Positions 54,760 to 63,271 of a stretch of 64,000 nucleotides of DNA are shown in pieces; within the stretch, counting starts at the first letter, position 1; the number at the start of each line of letters is the position of its first letter. The position numbers and the translations under genes are program-made. Location: NCBI GenBank assembly GCA_012972825.1, contig JABDHL010000009.1, positions 1-64,000 on the forward strand, written 5' to 3'. The notes beneath the pieces were generated by a model that was given only the letters and a program-made list of their open reading frames with translations, searched no databases and had not been told where the DNA came from. Source of the DNA: Chlorobiaceae bacterium. GTDB lineage: Bacteria; Bacteroidota; Chlorobiia; Chlorobiales; Chlorobiaceae.

Positions 54760-55629
54760 ATGCCACAACCCGAATCAGCGAAGAGTACTCCACCCGTTGT
54801 CAAAAAAAGAATAACCGATCCTCGATCAGTTCAGGTTTTTCTGGTCGGATTTACCTATCTCTTTTTTATCGGATTTATCTTTCTGCCGCTTGGACTGGTT
54901 TTTTCCCAGGCTTTCCAGAAAGGATGGAGCTTTTATCTTGAATCCATCCGAGAACCATACGCTATAGAAGCGGTAAAACTAACGCTTCTGACTGTCGCCA
55001 TTGTTGTACCGGTTAATGCTGTTTTCGGTGTGGCAGCTGCATGGGCTATTACGAAATTCAACTTCAAGGGAAAGAGCGCTCTGAAAAGCCTGCTTGACCT
55101 TCCCTTTGCAGTCTCTCCGGTTATTGCCGGTCTTATTTTTGTCCTCCTTGTCGGCAGCCGGACAACTTTTGGTTCATGGCTTGGTGAACATGGTATAAAA
55201 ATTATCTTTTCAACCCCGGGAATTATCATAGCCACCATATTTGTAACGTTTCCGTTTATCGCCCGCGAACTGATACCTTTAATGGAAGCTCAGGGAAGAG
55301 ATGAAGAGGAAGCAGCCCTGACACTGGGTGCAAAAGGATGGCAGATTTTTGGAAAAATCACTCTTCCAAATATACGATGGGGACTTATATACGGCATGAT
55401 TCTTTGCGGAGCGCGCTCAATCGGAGAGTTTGGCGCGGTATCTGTAGTTTCGGGACATATCCGCGGGCAGACGAACACCATTCCGCTGCATGTTGAAATT
55501 CTCTACAGCGAATACAACTTTACGGCATCGTTTGCCGTTGCATCACTTCTCGTCTTTCTTGCTCTGCTTACTGTGGTTATCAAGGGTGGAATAGAAAAAC
55601 AATTTCAGAAAAAAAGCTTTCATCTTTAG
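54760..55629 (+). CDS. cysW: Sulfate/thiosulfate ABC transporter permease CysW
   Basis: This 289-residue membrane protein has an N-terminal hydrophilic extension of about 25 residues ([13 protein letters not shown]) followed by six segments. The EAA loop is [22 protein letters not shown] and the signature [26 protein letters not shown] marks CysW. It starts three bases after the cysT stop. Confidence 0.95.
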   Translation: MPQPESAKSTPPVVKKRITDPRSVQVFLVGFTYLFFIGFIFLPLGLVFSQAFQKGWSFYLESIREPYAIEAVKLTLLTVAIVVPVNAVFGVAAAWAITKFNFKGKSALKSLLDLPFAVSPVIAGLIFVLLVGSRTTFGSWLGEHGIKIIFSTPGIIIATIFVTFPFIARELIPLMEAQGRDEEEAALTLGAKGWQIFGKITLPNIRWGLIYGMILCGARSIGEFGAVSVVSGHIRGQTNTIPLHVEILYSEYNFTASFAVASLLVFLALLTVVIKGGIEKQFQKKSFHL

Positions 55630-55637
55630 GATCTGAC

Positions 55638-56711
55638 ATGGGTATAGAACTGCAGAACATTACCAAAACATTTGGCGAGTACAAAGCGATTGACAATCTC
55701 AGTCTAAGCATACCTTCAGGAGATCTGATTGCTCTTCTGGGTCCTTCGGGATGTGGGAAAACCACGCTGCTACGCATTATTGCCGGATTGGAACTGGCCG
55801 ACTCAGGAAAAATCATTCTTGAAAACAAGGATACCACGAACCTTCCTCCACGAGAAAAAAATGTCGGTTTCGTTTTTCAGCATTATGCACTGTTCAGACG
55901 TCTTACTGTTTTTGAAAATGTAGCTTTCGGGCTTAAAGTGCTCCCGTTCAGACAACGCCCTGCACGGAAGGAAATACGCGAAAGGGTGGAACATCTTCTG
56001 AAGCTGGTACAGATGGATTGGGCGCTTAAACGTTACCCTTCGCAACTTTCAGGCGGTCAGCGTCAGCGTGTTGCTTTGGCAAGAGCTTTAGCCGTGAACC
56101 CCAGAGTTCTCCTCCTTGATGAACCATTTTCAGCATTGGATGCAAAGGTACGGCAGGAACTTCGACGCTGGTTAAGAAAACTGCACGATGAAATCCACGT
56201 CACCAGTATTTTTGTTACCCACGACCAGGAAGAGGCTCTTGAACTGGCAGATAAAATTGTCGTGATCAACAAAGGCCGGATTGAACAGCAGGGAACCCCG
56301 CAGGAGGTGTATGATCACCCGGTAAATGCCTTTGTCTACAATTTTCTGGGAAATGTCAACGTCTTCCACGGACGTATCAAAAACGGCAAGGTCAGCCTAG
56401 GGAATCACCATCTTGATGCGCCTGATGAGCTGAAAAACGTTGAAGAAAAAACAAGTCAGACCTTTATACGGCCTCATGAAATCGGTATAAGCAGAATACG
56501 CAGTAACGCCAATGACCTTGAAGGAACAATACGAGAAGTTCGTCTTCAGGGCGGACAGATAGGATTGAACATAGAGTGCGAAGGCCTTGACGGTGCCATT
56601 GAAGCTGAAGTTCCGAGAGAGCTCTTTGTGAATCTTCAACTTGCCAAAGGGGTGCTGGTTTTTGTTACCATCAACAGAGTCCGGGTTTTTACTGGCGATT
56701 ACGAAATATGA
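55638..56711 (+). CDS. cysA: Sulfate/thiosulfate ABC transporter ATPase CysA
   Basis: This 357-residue ATPase has Walker [11 protein letters not shown]-loop FVFQHYALF, signature [15 protein letters not shown], Walker [12 protein letters not shown] and switch His in [12 protein letters not shown]-terminal TOBE-like domain (about 240-357) with FIRPHEIGI follows, as in CysA. It powers sulfate uptake with cysT and cysW. No cysDNC or cysH genes lie in the window, so the imported sulfate must be reduced elsewhere if at all. Confidence 0.95.
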   Translation: MGIELQNITKTFGEYKAIDNLSLSIPSGDLIALLGPSGCGKTTLLRIIAGLELADSGKIILENKDTTNLPPREKNVGFVFQHYALFRRLTVFENVAFGLKVLPFRQRPARKEIRERVEHLLKLVQMDWALKRYPSQLSGGQRQRVALARALAVNPRVLLLDEPFSALDAKVRQELRRWLRKLHDEIHVTSIFVTHDQEEALELADKIVVINKGRIEQQGTPQEVYDHPVNAFVYNFLGNVNVFHGRIKNGKVSLGNHHLDAPDELKNVEEKTSQTFIRPHEIGISRIRSNANDLEGTIREVRLQGGQIGLNIECEGLDGAIEAEVPRELFVNLQLAKGVLVFVTINRVRVFTGDYEI

Positions 56712-56868
56712 TGCCTCGTCCCTGACCTTAAGAACGCTGGCATCATAAGTCCATCTCTGCAAGAGGAGATTGTCAGTTGCTCCTATCACACTGGGAATTT
56801 TGCATTGCGCGTCTGGGATAAAGCAATCCAATCGGCCAGATTTTTATGGATAGTGCACAAATGTTATT

Positions 56869-57501
56869 TCACTCTAAAGAAAACCCTCGGCTGCTTAGCC
56901 ATTGTTTAGAATCAGGTTCATTAAGCTTTGCGGCCTTTTTATAATCTGCCAAGGCTCCATCTTTATCACCCAGGTGGCCTTTTGCCGTCCCTCTATTAGT
57001 ATAAGCTACACCATAATTTTGTTTTAACTCAATCGCCCTGGTATAGTCTTCAATCGCTCCATTGTAGTCACCTAGAGCTTCCTTGACGTTACCACGGTTA
57101 TTATACGCCAAAGCATATTTTTGGTTAAGCTTGATTGCTCTTGAGAAATCGGCTATCGCACCCGCGTTATCTCCCTTTTTAGCTAATTCTATTCCCCGAT
57201 TAGAGTACGCAAGGGAATTTTTTGGATCCAGCGCTATAGCCTTGTTATAGTCTGCTATAGCTCCAAGGGCATCGCCATCAGTGCCCTTAACAATACCGCG
57301 ATGCAGGTATGCATAAGAATCTTTTGGATTCTGATCAATGGCCTTTGTATAATCTTCTATAGCCTCCTTGTAATTATTTGTTTTAAACTTTGCAGCTGCA
57401 CTTGTGTAAAGACTTTTTGTGTCCTTTGCCGCATAACCTGCAGGGCACTCAAGCATTATGGCGATAACCGCTATAGCTATAATCATTAAAGATTTTCTCA
57501 T
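56869..57501 (-). CDS. Exported TPR-repeat protein
   Basis: The start at 57501 has a ribosome binding site (CAGGAGC) and gives 210 residues; the frame is open 108 codons further upstream but translates to AT-rich nonsense. A signal peptide (MRKSLMIIAIAVIAIMLECPAGYA) is followed by five tetratricopeptide repeats of 34 residues, with consensus AYxNRGxxKxxxGDxxGAIADYxKAIxLxP. Such repeats bind other proteins. Its partner may be one of the exported proteins encoded downstream on the other strand. Periplasmic location is expected. No other domain is present. Confidence 0.85.
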   Translation of the reverse strand: MRKSLMIIAIAVIAIMLECPAGYAAKDTKSLYTSAAAKFKTNNYKEAIEDYTKAIDQNPKDSYAYLHRGIVKGTDGDALGAIADYNKAIALDPKNSLAYSNRGIELAKKGDNAGAIADFSRAIKLNQKYALAYNNRGNVKEALGDYNGAIEDYTRAIELKQNYGVAYTNRGTAKGHLGDKDGALADYKKAAKLNEPDSKQWLSSRGFSLE

Positions 57502-58012
57502 TGGTTTGCTCCTGATAATTTTTACATGTATTTTACAATGTATATAAATTTCACTATAAGAAGAAATTATGCAAATCTTGCGCCATAAGTCGATGAGCAC
57601 TAAAACGTAGAGCGTGTAATATTTTATTAAACATTGATTTATTTGATAAATATTTTTGTTTGAACATTTTTTAAATTTTATAACTGTAACATTTTTCATC
57701 ATAAATCGAGACATCAACGAGACGCAACATAGTACTGATGTGTACATTATTTTATGCTGAAACAAATATTCTTCTATGAAGTGTTGTACACCCTCGCTTG
57801 AAATGATATATTTGCTTACAAGCATGGGTAATGTGTCCTGGTAATGTGTTTTTATTATCTGTATGACGTTAATTTACTCTTCATTACCCCCTAACATAGA
57901 ACAAACGAATAAGATTGATTTATTTCCCTTTGAGGGACGCAGGTGAATTATGATTTTTTGAGAAATTCTTGTACCGACTCCCCCAACAACAGATTTTCTT
58001 ATTCCACACATT
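57502..58012. other. 511-base AT-rich gene-free stretch
   Basis: No gene is convincing: the minus-strand frame at 57920-58363 lies antisense to the transpeptidase-like gene, and the N-terminal extension of the TPR frame here is AT-rich and unlike a protein. The stretch holds the divergent promoters of the TPR and transpeptidase-like genes. Confidence 0.6.
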
Positions 58013-58690
58013 ATGCGCACAAATACACTGCACCTTCGTTATTGGCTTCATGTTGCAGCCCTGATTGTCAGCTTGGAATGCATCTCTTTTCCAGATGCGA
58101 CTGCAAAAAGTGAAAACAAGGCTTTTTTCGGCGCTGAACAAGCCTCTGATGATGTTCAACTGGTAGCTAACTGGGCTGTAAAATCCCATGATAATCAAGG
58201 ACTGCCATTTGTTATCGTTGATAAAAAGCAAGCAAAAATCTTTATTTTTGATGTTGATGGTCAGATTATAGGCGCAGCACGAGCTCTGCTTGGCATGGCT
58301 GAGGGTGATTATGACATGGAAAGTATCGGAAGCAAGACCCTTGCCCAGATTCCCCCGAAACAACGTATAACTCCGGCTGGCAGGTATATAGCTCGTTTAG
58401 GAAATAATGGACATGGAGGATTGTATCTCTGGGTTGATTATGATGCTAATATTGCAATTCATGCTGTTGTCAACCCCCCTGGGCAAAGACGTCTGGAACG
58501 TATTATTTCACCGGATCCCAAAGAACACAGAATTTCATGGGGATGCATCAATGTCCCTGTAATTTGTTTTAATACAATTATTTGTCCACTTTTTAAGAAA
58601 AGTAAAGGTATCGTCTATATACTTCCGGAAACTAAATCTCCAATTGCTTTTTTCGGAATTACATCCGAATATTTAATGTTCAAAAATTGA
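58013..58690 (+). CDS. Exported L,D-transpeptidase-like (YkuD fold) protein
   Basis: This 225-residue protein has a signal peptide (about 1-32). The region from 118 on reads TPAGRYIARLGNNGHGGLYL, then AIHAVVNPPGQRRLERI, and ISWGCINVPVICFNTIICPL, followed by GIVYILPET. The His in IHAV and the Cys in SWGC are the conserved pair of the L,D-transpeptidase fold, with Trp in place of the usual His of SHGC. Other members of this subgroup have S[YWT]GCINVP, so it is a recognised branch. It would cross-link peptidoglycan or attach a protein to it. It is 122 bases upstream of a run of four exported-protein genes. Confidence 0.8.
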   Translation: MRTNTLHLRYWLHVAALIVSLECISFPDATAKSENKAFFGAEQASDDVQLVANWAVKSHDNQGLPFVIVDKKQAKIFIFDVDGQIIGAARALLGMAEGDYDMESIGSKTLAQIPPKQRITPAGRYIARLGNNGHGGLYLWVDYDANIAIHAVVNPPGQRRLERIISPDPKEHRISWGCINVPVICFNTIICPLFKKSKGIVYILPETKSPIAFFGITSEYLMFKN

Positions 58691-58812
58691 TTTATTCTGG
58701 CATGTAAATTTCTATTCAGCCTTTCAGTGAATGAAATCTGCCTCTTATTTTTTTTCATTCTGATAGTTTGTTGTATTTTTACCATGTATTCGAAATATAG
58801 TAATGTTCATCC

Positions 58813-60000
58813 ATGGCACTTATGCAGTATTACCACCGTCCTTGGAAAATAATAACTTTTTTATTCGTGGCGTTGACTTTTATATCGTCAACAGCATCAG
58901 CACAGGATAAACTGCTTTTTTCCGGATTTGCTTTTTCAGGAAACTATGAAAACAGAAAGGAACTTTATCCATATAGTTCAACCATAGAATTTTTAAAGAG
59001 TGATAATGGTCAACCGTTGCTCAATAAAGTGTTTTATGAAAAAATAAAAAACAGACCTCATGAAGATGCCCGATTAACAACTGAACTTGGCAGAATTGGC
59101 CAAGGGAATCAAATTACCGTCGCTTTCGCCCTTACGTATGAAAAGGTCGAATATATGGAACTGGATGGACATCTGCTTTTATTTCTTGGTATAAATGCAA
59201 ATGTTCTGGCTTTCGACAGAGCATCAAAACAGTTGATTGCCGCTTATCCTCTTCGGATACGATATCATGATACCGTCATTCAGCGGCTTAGTGATGAACA
59301 GATTGTGGAGTTGTTCAAAAAGCTCTATTTAACAAACGAATTGGGAATCAACCCATTTGACGAATGGCTGAACAAGTTTGCCGGCATCACGTTTAAAGGA
59401 CGCCATACAAAGTATCTGCAAGTAAAAAATATTGATATCGAGCCTGAAGCCCTGAAGATGGTTACTGCTAACAATCAAAGCCCGAAGGCTCTTAAAAATC
59501 TTATTGCTAATGAATTAGAATCGTCTATAGCTTCAACAAATAATATTCCTATTATACCCTGGAGCCCTGGTGAAGTTGTCGGAAGAGTCATGGCTTTAAG
59601 GTTCTGTGATGGTAATACTTTTAATTTAAACCTGCCTAATCCTGATTATGAAGTTGATTTTTCTCTTCGTGCTTTTCGTGGAACAGAAGTTGAAGGTGCT
59701 TACTCTAAACAAAAGATCTATCGCGCACTGGGAACAATTAAAATTTTTGAGCCTGATATCAATAAATATCTCTTGAATGAAAACATTTATAACACTCAAA
59801 TTGTAACTCTTGCTAAAGCTTATGATGCAAAAGTTGAAGATTGGGAACAATACAAAAAAACTTTAAACGAATTGCTTTATGATACTTCAAAACAATTTTC
59901 TACTGTAAACTCAGGATGGGTTAAAGAGCATGCTTCAAGAGGTGCTGAAGCGATTAACAGTTTTCATGAAGCTTCAAAAATAATTGATCAATTAAAATAA
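58813..60000 (+). CDS. Exported protein of unknown function (island gene 1)
   Basis: This 395-residue protein has a signal peptide (about residues 10-31, ending in STASA). The mature part is AT-rich coded, about 360 residues, with alternating hydrophobic and polar stretches, few cysteines (one in RFCDGNTF) and no repeats. I recognise no family. It is the first of four genes spaced 13, 17 and 26 bases apart, all exported, so a shared envelope function is likely. Start ATG at 58813 is followed by an internal ATG three codons on (MALM), which may be used instead. Confidence 0.7.
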   Translation: MALMQYYHRPWKIITFLFVALTFISSTASAQDKLLFSGFAFSGNYENRKELYPYSSTIEFLKSDNGQPLLNKVFYEKIKNRPHEDARLTTELGRIGQGNQITVAFALTYEKVEYMELDGHLLLFLGINANVLAFDRASKQLIAAYPLRIRYHDTVIQRLSDEQIVELFKKLYLTNELGINPFDEWLNKFAGITFKGRHTKYLQVKNIDIEPEALKMVTANNQSPKALKNLIANELESSIASTNNIPIIPWSPGEVVGRVMALRFCDGNTFNLNLPNPDYEVDFSLRAFRGTEVEGAYSKQKIYRALGTIKIFEPDINKYLLNENIYNTQIVTLAKAYDAKVEDWEQYKKTLNELLYDTSKQFSTVNSGWVKEHASRGAEAINSFHEASKIIDQLK

Positions 60001-60013
60001 TCTGATAAAAACC

Positions 60014-60748
60014 ATGAGATTTAAATCATTATTACTCTTTGGTGCTCTATCTCTTTTTATCTCTGAGCCGTCCCTGGCTGAACCGATGAGGTCAACCCAT
60101 TCGCTTTTCACTTTTTTATTTATGGCACGAAAAGCGACGTCAATTACACAATTTGACGAGAAGAGAACTGATGTTCGGGTACGGAAAAATACTTCGCCAG
60201 GCTCAATAGGTTTTGTAACAGGAACTCAGATGGAGCAGACAGGCGGAAGCACTCAAAGAAAAGCTGATGCCGTTACCTATGAGGTTACAAGTTCACAGGA
60301 TATAGATTCTGCAATGGGGGAAGTTTTGACAAATGCAGGAATTGAGTATGCCGCTTATGATGATGTCATGATCAATGGGGGTGGACCTGACCCTGCGGTC
60401 ATCAAACCGGAATTTGTCCATAAAGATGATTTAAGCGCGCAAACCAGAGCAAAAATAATTAATGCATCACGAAAGTGTGATGTCCGCTATCTTGCTACCG
60501 GAACTATTGATATAGGAGTCAATGATGTCGATCCGGTTTCAGGAAACAGGCGTGTTTATGTTTCAGTACGGGCAAATCTCTGGGATATCAGTACAACTCT
60601 TCCGAGAAAGGTTGGTTCAGTAGGTCCTGTTCAATTTTCAGGCTTGGGACCTGACCAAAGCGTCGCAAGCCGTAATGCGCTGATTGTTGCCGCAAAAGAA
60701 ACTGCATTGAGCCTTGTCGATCAATTGAATGCAAAAGGTGTCCGATAA
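60014..60748 (+). CDS. Exported protein, weakly LPP20/CsgG-like (island gene 2)
   Basis: This 244-residue protein has a signal peptide (about 1-22). The C-terminal half (DVRYLATGTIDIGVND, then RRVYVSVRANLWDIS and ASRNALIVAAKETALSLVDQL) has the strand-helix order of CsgG/FlgT/LPP20-like periplasmic domains, where a ATGT strand, a VRANLWD strand and a terminal amphipathic helix are common. Recognition is weak. It starts 13 bases after gene 1. There is no lipobox. Confidence 0.65.
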   Translation: MRFKSLLLFGALSLFISEPSLAEPMRSTHSLFTFLFMARKATSITQFDEKRTDVRVRKNTSPGSIGFVTGTQMEQTGGSTQRKADAVTYEVTSSQDIDSAMGEVLTNAGIEYAAYDDVMINGGGPDPAVIKPEFVHKDDLSAQTRAKIINASRKCDVRYLATGTIDIGVNDVDPVSGNRRVYVSVRANLWDISTTLPRKVGSVGPVQFSGLGPDQSVASRNALIVAAKETALSLVDQLNAKGVR

Positions 60749-60765
60749 ATTATCATCAAAACCAA

Positions 60766-61392
60766 ATGAAATTCATCATGAAGTTACGAGCATTGGTTCT
60801 TGTCGGAGCATCACTCTTGGTCGCGTCGCCGGCAAAGGCTGCATTTGGCTTGCCCGATATTCTCATCAGCAGTGATTCACAGGGAGGAAACTCACATGTC
60901 AGAGAAGTTGTACATGACTGCAGAAGGGCTTTGCACAGATATCTTGACTCTCAGTACCTTATTATAGAAGCGTTAGATCTGAAAGAGGAGCTGGCGGCAA
61001 GAAAAGCCACACTTAAATTCGCAGAAAAAGGCACTGCTGCTGAATCGGATGATGAAATGATTGCTGAATCCAATGCCTGCAGTGATGTCATAAGGCCACG
61101 TATTGAATCAAATAAAAGTCTGGATGCTGAGCATAAAAAACTTGCGGGGCATGCTGCATTAAAATATGTTGAAGCTGTCATAGAGACAAAAAAAATGGTT
61201 GGTGCCCTTACCGGCATAAACACATCATCTCTCGGTTTCAGTGACGTTGGCCCTGTTTTGTTTTTAGTCAGAAATGTTCCTCCGTTGGTTACAAATGCTG
61301 TTTCTACAACTGGAAAACTGTTGAATTATTTATCAGCAAATAAGGTAGATGTAACAGAGGCAAATAAAGCGGCGAACGACCTCGGTGTTTAG
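60766..61392 (+). CDS. Exported protein of unknown function (island gene 3)
   Basis: This 208-residue protein has a signal peptide (about 1-25, ending SPAKA). The mature part is predicted mainly helical with two cysteines (HDCRRAL and ESNACSD) that could form a disulfide. A hydrophobic segment in the C-terminal third (VGPVLFLVRNVPPLVTNAVS) might be a membrane helix. I recognise no family. The gene begins 17 bases after gene 2. Confidence 0.65.
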   Translation: MKFIMKLRALVLVGASLLVASPAKAAFGLPDILISSDSQGGNSHVREVVHDCRRALHRYLDSQYLIIEALDLKEELAARKATLKFAEKGTAAESDDEMIAESNACSDVIRPRIESNKSLDAEHKKLAGHAALKYVEAVIETKKMVGALTGINTSSLGFSDVGPVLFLVRNVPPLVTNAVSTTGKLLNYLSANKVDVTEANKAANDLGV

Positions 61393-61418
61393 ATACCTGT
61401 AAATTAATTTGTAAAGTC

Positions 61419-61730
61419 ATGATGAAAAATAAATCATTTATAACTGCAGCAGCATTTATAGGGATTATGGCTTCAGATGTCAATGTCTCCTATGCTGATG
61501 CCGCATTCTGGAAAGAGAGGGACAATGAAGATGCTGCCGCACAAGAGACATTGCACCAACAGAAGCTTGAGATAATGGATCAAAAAGCAGAGGCGAAATT
61601 GCGGCTGCAACGAGAAAAAACTGAACAGGAGCGGTTGCGGCTAGAACGGGAAGATGTCAGGCTTCAGGAGCGAGAGTTGCGTAATGAACGACTGAGACCT
61701 CAGAATAACTATATCATTGTGGAGCCATAA
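61419..61730 (+). CDS. Exported coiled-coil protein (island gene 4)
   Basis: This 103-residue protein has a signal peptide (about 1-27, ending VSYADA) and then a long charged helix rich in Glu, Gln, Arg and Leu (residues about 38-90), a coiled coil, and a short tail NNYIIVEP. It could be a spacer or a scaffold that holds two envelope parts apart. It starts 26 bases after gene 3 and is the last gene of the run. Confidence 0.7.
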   Translation: MMKNKSFITAAAFIGIMASDVNVSYADAAFWKERDNEDAAAQETLHQQKLEIMDQKAEAKLRLQREKTEQERLRLEREDVRLQERELRNERLRPQNNYIIVEP

Positions 61731-61752
61731 GTTACATCTGGAATCAAGAGAA

Positions 61753-61980
61753 ATGGATGATTTGTCTGTCAAAAATAACCGTGATGACGATATTACCGAA
61801 GATGATTTGACTCCCCTGGTTATTATGGACGGAAAGCATTTCCAGAGCTTAAAACCGGAAAAGCTCCGGATGTTCAAAACCCCTTCTCCTTCAGTTCACG
61901 ATATTTATCACACCCCTCCTGTATTCCATTATCACATGATTTTCCGAACCACTCTTTGGCTGTACTTTTATCCTGCCTGA
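61753..61980 (+). CDS. Possible small acidic protein, overlapping the Sel1 gene
   Basis: A 75-residue frame starts 22 bases after island gene 4 and runs 107 bases into the convergent Sel1 gene. The first 40 residues are acidic (NNRDDDITEDDLTPLV); the rest is antisense to the Sel1 coding end. Either a small real protein or a chance frame; evidence is thin. Confidence 0.25.
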   Translation: MDDLSVKNNRDDDITEDDLTPLVIMDGKHFQSLKPEKLRMFKTPSPSVHDIYHTPPVFHYHMIFRTTLWLYFYPA

Positions 61981-62467
61981 CTCCTTTACCATTAGCATAC
62001 AATGCCCCAAGCATAAACTGAGCCGCTGCATATCCCTGATCAGCAGCAAGTCGATACCATTTTATGGCTTCTGTGTAGTCCTGCCGTACGCCTTTACCCT
62101 TTTCGTACAATTTCCCAAGATTTGACTGAGCAGCAGCATCTCCTTTATCCGCTGCAAGACGAAAGTATCTGCCCGCTTCGACATAATCCTGCCGAACACC
62201 TTTGCCATCAGCATGCAACATACCGAGATTGTACAGTGCTGAAACACTTCCTTTTTCAGCAGCAAGCTGATACCATTTTACGGCCTCAGCGTAGTCCTGC
62301 CTGACACCTTCACCCTTTTCATAAAGCCGCCCGAGATTAAACTGAGCAGCAGCATCCCCCTGATCGGCAGCATAACGGTATGCTTGAACCTCAGACGGCG
62401 ATGCTGCTTTTGCAAGAGTGAAAAGGAGCATTGAGCAAAAAAAGGATATAACTATTTTTTTGAGCAT
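61874..62467 (-). CDS. Exported Sel1-repeat protein
   Basis: This 197-residue protein has a signal peptide (about 1-20, ending LAKA) and four Sel1-like repeats of 36 residues (AAxQFxLGxLYxxGxGVRQDYxEAxKWYxxAA), each a helical hairpin related to TPR. It ends with a partial repeat (AKEWFGKSCDNGIQEGCDKYREL) containing two Cys. Sel1 proteins are adaptors in envelope and signalling complexes. It closes the island of exported proteins, convergent with gene 4. Confidence 0.92.
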   Translation of the reverse strand: MLKKIVISFFCSMLLFTLAKAASPSEVQAYRYAADQGDAAAQFNLGRLYEKGEGVRQDYAEAVKWYQLAAEKGSVSALYNLGMLHADGKGVRQDYVEAGRYFRLAADKGDAAAQSNLGKLYEKGKGVRQDYTEAIKWYRLAADQGYAAAQFMLGALYANGKGVRQDKSTAKEWFGKSCDNGIQEGCDKYRELKEKGF

Positions 62468-62554
62468 AGATATCGCTTATTAAGTTTGAGGGAACGGACA
62501 AGTGGTTCAATAACCCAGTATAAGCATAACATAATAAAAAAAAACGTGTTGTTT

Positions 62555-63271
62555 TCAGCCGAGATATGCCGCCATCACAGCCGGGTTCTTTGCAAGGCCC
62601 TTGCTGGCGCCTTCCAATACAACACTACCGCGCTCGATGATATAAGCGCGGTCAGAAAGTGCGAGAGCGATTTTTGCAAATTGCTCGGAGAGCAGGATGG
62701 TCATCCCAGAGGCATGGAGTGAACGGATTGCTTCGAACACCTCTTTGACGACTACAGGCGCAAGGCCCATCGAAGGCTCGTCGAGTACCATAAAACGTGG
62801 ACGGGCCATAAGAACACGACCGATTGCAAGCATCTGCTGCTCTCCGCCAGAAAGGCTCCCCGCCTGCTGCAACCGGCGTTCTCCAAGTCGAGGAAACATT
62901 CGGTATATGCGCTTCAGGTCTCCGGAAGCAGCCCGTCTGAAGGGCCCGAACGATGGCAGGCGCGGGTAGGCCCCAAGAAAAAGGTTCTCCTCGACCGTCA
63001 GAGGGCCGAACACACGCCGTCCCTCGGGACAAAGGCAAAGACCTCGTCTGGCGACCTCGCTGGCAGGAAGCCCGGTTATCTCTTTTCCGTCGAAGAACAC
63101 TCGCCCTCCCCGAGGTATCAGAAGACCGCAGAGAGCTTTCGCCAACGTACTTTTACCCGCACCGTTTGCTCCAACCAGCGCAACACAAGAGCCTTCGGCA
63201 ACCTCTAACGAAATCCCCCGAACAGCATCATCACCGCTATATCCAGCGCGCAGGTTTTCAACGTTCAGCAT
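62555..63271 (-). CDS. livF: Branched-chain amino acid ABC transporter ATPase LivF
   Basis: This 238-residue ATPase has Walker A GANGAGKST, LSGGEQQMLAIGRVLM, Walker B FMVLDEPSMGLAP and the late LLSEQFAKIALALSDRAYIIERG typical of LivF. It is one of two ATPases of the Liv/HAA importers of branched-chain amino acids, related compounds or urea. The start overlaps livG by seven bases. Its base composition is more GC-rich than the preceding island. Confidence 0.95.
   Translation of the reverse strand: MLNVENLRAGYSGDDAVRGISLEVAEGSCVALVGANGAGKSTLAKALCGLLIPRGGRVFFDGKEITGLPASEVARRGLCLCPEGRRVFGPLTVEENLFLGAYPRLPSFGPFRRAASGDLKRIYRMFPRLGERRLQQAGSLSGGEQQMLAIGRVLMARPRFMVLDEPSMGLAPVVVKEVFEAIRSLHASGMTILLSEQFAKIALALSDRAYIIERGSVVLEGASKGLAKNPAVMAAYLG

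Noticed and set aside
57920-58363. Minus-strand frame of 147 residues
   Set aside because: Antisense to the L,D-transpeptidase-like gene, whose signal peptide and motifs are clear.
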